Source of the DNA: Candidatus Saccharibacteria bacterium UBA2866
GTDB taxonomy: Bacteria; Patescibacteriota; Saccharimonadia; Saccharimonadales; Saccharimonadaceae
Direction of reading: 5' to 3'
Length of the DNA stretch: 7,576 nucleotides
Assembly: GCA_002350545.1 (NCBI GenBank)
Contig: DEEY01000017.1
Location: 25,359 to 32,934, forward strand
Under the pieces are notes generated by a model. It was given only the letters and a program-made list of their open reading frames with translations. It ran no database searches and was not told the DNA's origin. The position numbers were made by a program, and so were the translations under genes. Positions 3,907 to 7,576 of the stretch are shown here, one piece after another. Every line of letters starts with the position of its first letter. The first letter of the stretch is position 1.

Positions 3907-6258
3907 TTATTGTATTGCTTCTAATACAGCTTTTTTATTTTTATTAATCAGCTCTAACCTGGCCTTAATCTCATTTTTACCAATCTTAATAGCCCGCGCC
4001 ATTAGCGAATCGTTTTCCATTGGCCCAAAGAATTCCATAAACTTATCATATTCTTCTTCCGTTCTAGTTAATCTTGCAATCACCGTCGGATAGCTATCCA
4101 GCGCCTTGTCACCGCTAATTCGTTTCACTAATTCCCAATTATTCACTAGCCACTCAAACGCCTTTGCCCGACCTTTAGGATTTCGGTATAAATATACAAA
4201 CAAATACAGCTGATCTTGCGGTTTTACTACTTCATTTTCGCCCAAGAGCGCCATCAGTTTCTCTAATTCATCATTGTCTCGTACCAACGCAGCCGACGCC
4301 AAGTAATCAAATTTCACATCCGGATCAGATATGTTTTTATATTTTTCCAAATATTCACCAGTCATGCTAGGTTCCAAATAAATCTTCGCCGCCAAAATAT
4401 CATCCCGTATCTCTGCATCCATTTTCGTATAGTCATCTTCATATAATGCCGCCAGCTTTTCAAATCGTTTCTTATCTTCTGCATAATAGTCAAGCGCCAA
4501 CAAATTCGCTCTTAATCTAATCGCATTTTCATCGTCATTCTCATTGGTCACTAGCCCCACCTCGTCAAGCTTCGTGTCCACTAGTGATAAAACAAATTTC
4601 TTCAAACTTTTCTCTTCTTCCGATTCGTCATCAAAATATACTTTCAAATTTCCGACCAATGCTGAAATCTTATTCCACACTGCCGCCGATGATTCATTTT
4701 TAAACTTCATTGCCAAAGGTGCCAACGTCGCCGGATTCGCTACTCCAGCTCGCGACAACAAATCTCGATCAATTAATAACCTCAACTTCTCTTCCAACCC
4801 TAACTTATCAAACAGCTTCAATCTTTCCTCAAATTCAGCGTCACTCAAATTAAGTACGTAGTGTCCGCTCATATCCTCTCGAATCTCCGGCAAAGGCCAA
4901 TCCGATTCTGTCATTTCTCCATCTAACAAAAATCTCTTCTGTGTAAATTTATCAAAATCTACACCCGCGTTCGTCACCATCGGGTATCCCGGTCGATCAA
5001 TAAACGCATGCATTAGTTCCCCCGGATCAAACTTCGCATAAGGCTTAAGTGCCGCCCATAAATCATCCCCCACCGTGTTTTCATATTTAAACTTCTCAAA
5101 ATAATCAAAAATTCCCCTGCAAAACTCCGTCCAACCCATCAATCGAATTAGCATTAACATCAACCTTGCACCCTTCGCATACACAATTGCCCCATCAAAT
5201 AACGTCACAATTTCTTCTGGGTCGTGTACTTCTTGGTGCACCGATTGCACCCCCGAATACGCATCTCGATTTAAGGCCGCCTGAGCATCGCCAGTAAAAA
5301 AACTTTCCCAAATGTTAAAATCCGGATAAAGATAATCCACCGCATAGTACTCCATCACTGAAGCAAAAGATTCATTTAACCACAAATCATCCCACCACCT
5401 CATCGTCACAAGATCTCCAAACCACTGATGCGAAAGCTCATGCGCCACCGTTAATGCCACCGATTTTTTTGCTCCTAAAGTTGCGTTCTTGCTAGCTAGT
5501 AGCATCGATTCTCGGTAAGTCACGAGCCCCCAATTTTCCATCGCCCCTGCGTCAAAATCTGGCAAAGCCACTTGGTCTAGTTTCTTCAAAGGATAATCTA
5601 TCCCAAAATTATCATCGTAAAACTCCAGGCTCCGCGCCGCTACTTCATTTGCAAAATCCACCGAATCAATATCTTGATTCAATGCACAGTAAGTCGTAAC
5701 CTCCACTCCATGCTCATTTTTCACGGTCTTCCCATGAAATCTACCAATCACCCACGCCAGTAAATATGTTGACATTCGCGGTGTCGGCTCGCCTAATGAT
5801 ACATTCGTCAAAATTATGTCATCTTTGTCTGTTGTTTTGATATTCAACTCAAATACCGCTTTTGCCGCTGGTTCATCAATACAAGGAAACGCCTCTCTAG
5901 CGTAGTGTGACTCAAACTGTGTTGCCACTATCACCTCTGTCGACCCCTGATACTCATAAGTCGACAAATACGCCCCTTGCATATTTTCATTCAAAGTGCC
6001 CTCATACCCTATTTTAACTGTTAAATCGCTTCTAGGTACCTTAAAAAGCGTTAAAACGCCATCTTTCACTTCAAAATCCCACTTTTCACCATTTATGAAC
6101 ACTTCTTTAACAGATAAGCCTACCGCGTGAAACTTAATATTTTCCGCCTTTGCCACCCCTGTAACTTTTACTACACCGCCTATTGTTTTTTTGTGCTTAT
6201 CAATAAGTAAATCCAACCAGTATTTCTCCGGCACAAAATATTCTAAAAATCTCTCCAC
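3907..6258 (-). CDS. M1-family zinc aminopeptidase
   Basis: Gluzincin aminopeptidase that removes N-terminal residues from peptides. From the GTG start at 6258 it has 783 residues. The N-terminal beta domain begins ERFLEYFVPEKYWLDLLID, typical of the family. The substrate-recognition motif GAMENWG is at 238-244. The zinc site HELSH is at 273-277, followed after 18 residues by the third ligand E296 (LNESFAS), with catalytic E274. The transition-state tyrosine is Y360 in GAIVYAKGA. The C-terminal 350 residues or so are helical, like the ERAP1-type C-terminal domain. No signal peptide or membrane segment is evident, so it is probably cytoplasmic. The start is set by AAAGGAG at 6265-6271, six bases before GTG; the TTG at 6264 touches that site and cannot use it. 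It follows ftsH after 18 bases, so the two are probably cotranscribed, and it may trim peptides released by FtsH or taken from outside. The family includes pepN, but orthology to E. coli PepN is not claimed. Confidence 0.95.
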   Translation of the reverse strand: MERFLEYFVPEKYWLDLLIDKHKKTIGGVVKVTGVAKAENIKFHAVGLSVKEVFINGEKWDFEVKDGVLTLFKVPRSDLTVKIGYEGTLNENMQGAYLSTYEYQGSTEVIVATQFESHYAREAFPCIDEPAAKAVFELNIKTTDKDDIILTNVSLGEPTPRMSTYLLAWVIGRFHGKTVKNEHGVEVTTYCALNQDIDSVDFANEVAARSLEFYDDNFGIDYPLKKLDQVALPDFDAGAMENWGLVTYRESMLLASKNATLGAKKSVALTVAHELSHQWFGDLVTMRWWDDLWLNESFASVMEYYAVDYLYPDFNIWESFFTGDAQAALNRDAYSGVQSVHQEVHDPEEIVTLFDGAIVYAKGARLMLMLIRLMGWTEFCRGIFDYFEKFKYENTVGDDLWAALKPYAKFDPGELMHAFIDRPGYPMVTNAGVDFDKFTQKRFLLDGEMTESDWPLPEIREDMSGHYVLNLSDAEFEERLKLFDKLGLEEKLRLLIDRDLLSRAGVANPATLAPLAMKFKNESSAAVWNKISALVGNLKVYFDDESEEEKSLKKFVLSLVDTKLDEVGLVTNENDDENAIRLRANLLALDYYAEDKKRFEKLAALYEDDYTKMDAEIRDDILAAKIYLEPSMTGEYLEKYKNISDPDVKFDYLASAALVRDNDELEKLMALLGENEVVKPQDQLYLFVYLYRNPKGRAKAFEWLVNNWELVKRISGDKALDSYPTVIARLTRTEEEYDKFMEFFGPMENDSLMARAIKIGKNEIKARLELINKNKKAVLEAIQ

Positions 6259-6264
6259 ACCCAA

Positions 6265-6271
6265 CTCCTTT
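6265..6271 (-). promoter_or_regulatory. Ribosome-binding site deciding the aminopeptidase start
   Basis: The minus strand reads AAAGGAG directly followed by TTGGGT and then GTG. The TTG has zero spacing from the site, while the GTG at 6258 has the normal six-base spacing. The site lies in the 18-base gap after the ftsH stop codon, which supports translation of both genes from one message. Confidence 0.75.
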
Positions 6272-6276
6272 CTTTT

Positions 6277-7576
6277 TTATTTATGTAATTTCGCGGTTTC
6301 TGGTAACTTAGCCCCTTTCAAAATCGGTTCAAGTTCTTTTTCTTCCAGAGTTTCATGTGCTAGTAGTTCTTCAGCTAGTTTATCCAAAATAGCTTTATTG
6401 GCCTTTAATACATTTTCCGCTCTCACCGATGCCTCATTTGATAACTTTTTAATTTCGGCATCAATCTGCTCAGCAGTTTTTTCTGAGTATGGTTTACCAG
6501 TCGTAATCGTATAATAACCAGTCGCCTCCGACGGAAATACCAAATTTCGTGTTCCATCTCCCATCCCCTCTTCTATAATCATTGATTTTGCCAGTTCCGC
6601 TACATTACGAAGATCCGACGACGCCCCAGTTGTTACCGCATCCGCCCCAAATATTAGTTTTTCAGCCACACGACCACCCATCGCTCGCGCCAAAATATCT
6701 TTTAGCTCATAAACACTTTTATAGCTTCTATCTTCCGGTGGCAAAAACCAAGTCACACCACCAGTACTTCCTCGTGGAATAATCGTCACTTTGTGCACCG
6801 GATCAGAATCAGGCAATACATGCCCCACAATTGCATGACCTGCCTCATGATAAGCTGTAATCTTCCGTTCCTTATCGTTCATCACCTTAGATTTTCGTTC
6901 CGGGCCAATCGCCACTCTTTCAAATGCTTCCGTCAAATCTGCATTTGTCACTACCTTATGCCCCTCACGCGCTGCCGTAATTGCCGCTTCGTTGGCAATA
7001 TTCGCTAGATCTGCCCCCGAAGAACCAGCTGTTTTCTTTGCCAAAGCCTCTAAATCCACATCTTCCGCCACAGGTTTACCTTTAAAATGTACCTTCAAAA
7101 TCTCCAACCTATCTTTTCTTTCCGGCAAAGTTACATTTACATGACGATCAAACCGCCCCGGACGAAGCAATGCCTTATCCAACATATCCACTCGGTTCGT
7201 CGCCGCCATTACAATCACTCCCGAATCATTATCAAACCCATCCATCTCCACTAAAATTTGGTTCAAAGTCTGTTCATCTTCGCGCCCCGCACCACCCCGT
7301 GCATCACGTTTATGTGCCACTGCATCAATCTCATCAATAAAGATGATACATGGCGCTTTTTCTTTAGCCTGACGGAACAGGTCACGAACACGTGATGCTC
7401 CGACACCCACGAACATTTCGACGAAGTCAGAACCAGACATAGAAAAGAATGGGACGTTTGCTTCACCTGCAACAGCTTTGGCTAACAGGGTTTTACCTGT
7501 TCCAGGAGGGCCAACTAGCAAGGCTCCTTTGGGAATCTTTCCACCCAGTTCGGTGTATTTCTGTGGGTTCTTCAGG
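6277..7576 (-). CDS. ftsH: ATP-dependent zinc metalloprotease FtsH, C-terminal 432 residues
   Basis: Membrane-anchored AAA+ protease that unfolds and degrades membrane and short-lived soluble proteins. The reading frame runs off the right edge (KNPQKYTELGGKIPKGALLV precedes Walker A), so the N-terminal membrane segments and periplasmic part lie outside. Fragment positions: Walker A GPPGTGKT at 22-29, pore motif FVGVG at 55-59, Walker B IIFIDEID at 77-84, second region of homology TNRVDMLDKALLRPGRFDR at 126-144. The protease has HEAGH at 243-247 and the third zinc ligand Asp in TGASSDLRN at about 321. The ATPase and protease halves look intact. The C-terminus is a charged helical tail ending KLPETAKLHK. 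It stops 18 bases before the M1 aminopeptidase, the likely second gene of the operon. The TTG at 7521 in ALLVGPPG is inside the protein, not a start. Confidence 0.97.
   Translation of the reverse strand, partial: LKNPQKYTELGGKIPKGALLVGPPGTGKTLLAKAVAGEANVPFFSMSGSDFVEMFVGVGASRVRDLFRQAKEKAPCIIFIDEIDAVAHKRDARGGAGREDEQTLNQILVEMDGFDNDSGVIVMAATNRVDMLDKALLRPGRFDRHVNVTLPERKDRLEILKVHFKGKPVAEDVDLEALAKKTAGSSGADLANIANEAAITAAREGHKVVTNADLTEAFERVAIGPERKSKVMNDKERKITAYHEAGHAIVGHVLPDSDPVHKVTIIPRGSTGGVTWFLPPEDRSYKSVYELKDILARAMGGRVAEKLIFGADAVTTGASSDLRNVAELAKSMIIEEGMGDGTRNLVFPSEATGYYTITTGKPYSEKTAEQIDAEIKKLSNEASVRAENVLKANKAILDKLAEELLAHETLEEKELEPILKGAKLPETAKLHK

Noticed and set aside
4544..4861. Plus-strand frame of 105 residues inside the aminopeptidase, and a similar 107-residue frame at 6191-6514
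   Set aside because: Serine/asparagine-rich low-complexity translations antisense to conserved genes, without initiation signals.
7519..7521. TTG as a start codon for FtsH (MLVGPPGTGK)
   Set aside because: The frame stays open to the window edge with conserved FtsH sequence (KYTELGGKIPKGA) upstream, so this is internal leucine.
1..7576. CRISPR arrays, insertion sequences, phage or toxin-antitoxin genes
   Set aside because: No direct repeat series, transposase-like protein or small two-gene module was seen; coding is continuous housekeeping genes.

Overview
The window reads as ordinary chromosome from a small-genome bacterium, most likely a member of the Candidate Phyla Radiation and possibly Candidatus Saccharibacteria (TM7). 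The grounds are compact versions of housekeeping enzymes (glucose-6-phosphate isomerase of 374 residues, prolyl-tRNA synthetase of about 409), AT-rich intergenic DNA, apparently leaderless genes next to Shine-Dalgarno genes, and an ornithine carbamoyltransferase/carbamate kinase pair of the kind known from arginine deiminase pathways. The phylum assignment is an inference from general character, at moderate confidence. All five visible stop codons are TAA and nothing calls for a non-standard code.

Left part (1-1420): the 5' end of an ornithine carbamoyltransferase gene (minus strand, cut by the window edge) lies back to back with a complete carbamate kinase gene (plus strand). Their 72-bp spacer holds two divergent promoters whose -10 boxes sit in the two arms of a perfect 10-bp inverted repeat. 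Together the enzymes would convert citrulline and phosphate to ornithine and carbamoyl phosphate, then carbamoyl phosphate and ADP to ATP. Just after carbamate kinase come an extended -10 promoter, a GC-rich leader, a tRNA-Leu(CAG) with encoded CCA, and a strong hairpin terminator.

Middle part (1425-3906): pgi and proS, both on the minus strand, are separate transcription units. proS has a near-consensus promoter (TTGACC, 17 bp, TATAAT) and a hairpin terminator at 2586-2615. pgi has its own extended -10 promoter just downstream of that terminator. ProRS lacks the large INS editing domain of the E. coli enzyme.

Right part (3907-7576): ftsH (minus, 5' end outside the window) and an M1-family metallo-aminopeptidase are separated by 18 bp and probably form an operon, pairing a membrane ATP-dependent protease with a peptidase that could trim its products. 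The aminopeptidase start is best placed at a GTG at 6258, not the TTG two codons upstream.

I saw no mobile element, CRISPR array, phage gene or clearly new multi-gene system. The points most worth a second look are the promoter/leaderless architecture, the symmetric divergent promoter, and the editing-domain-less ProRS.
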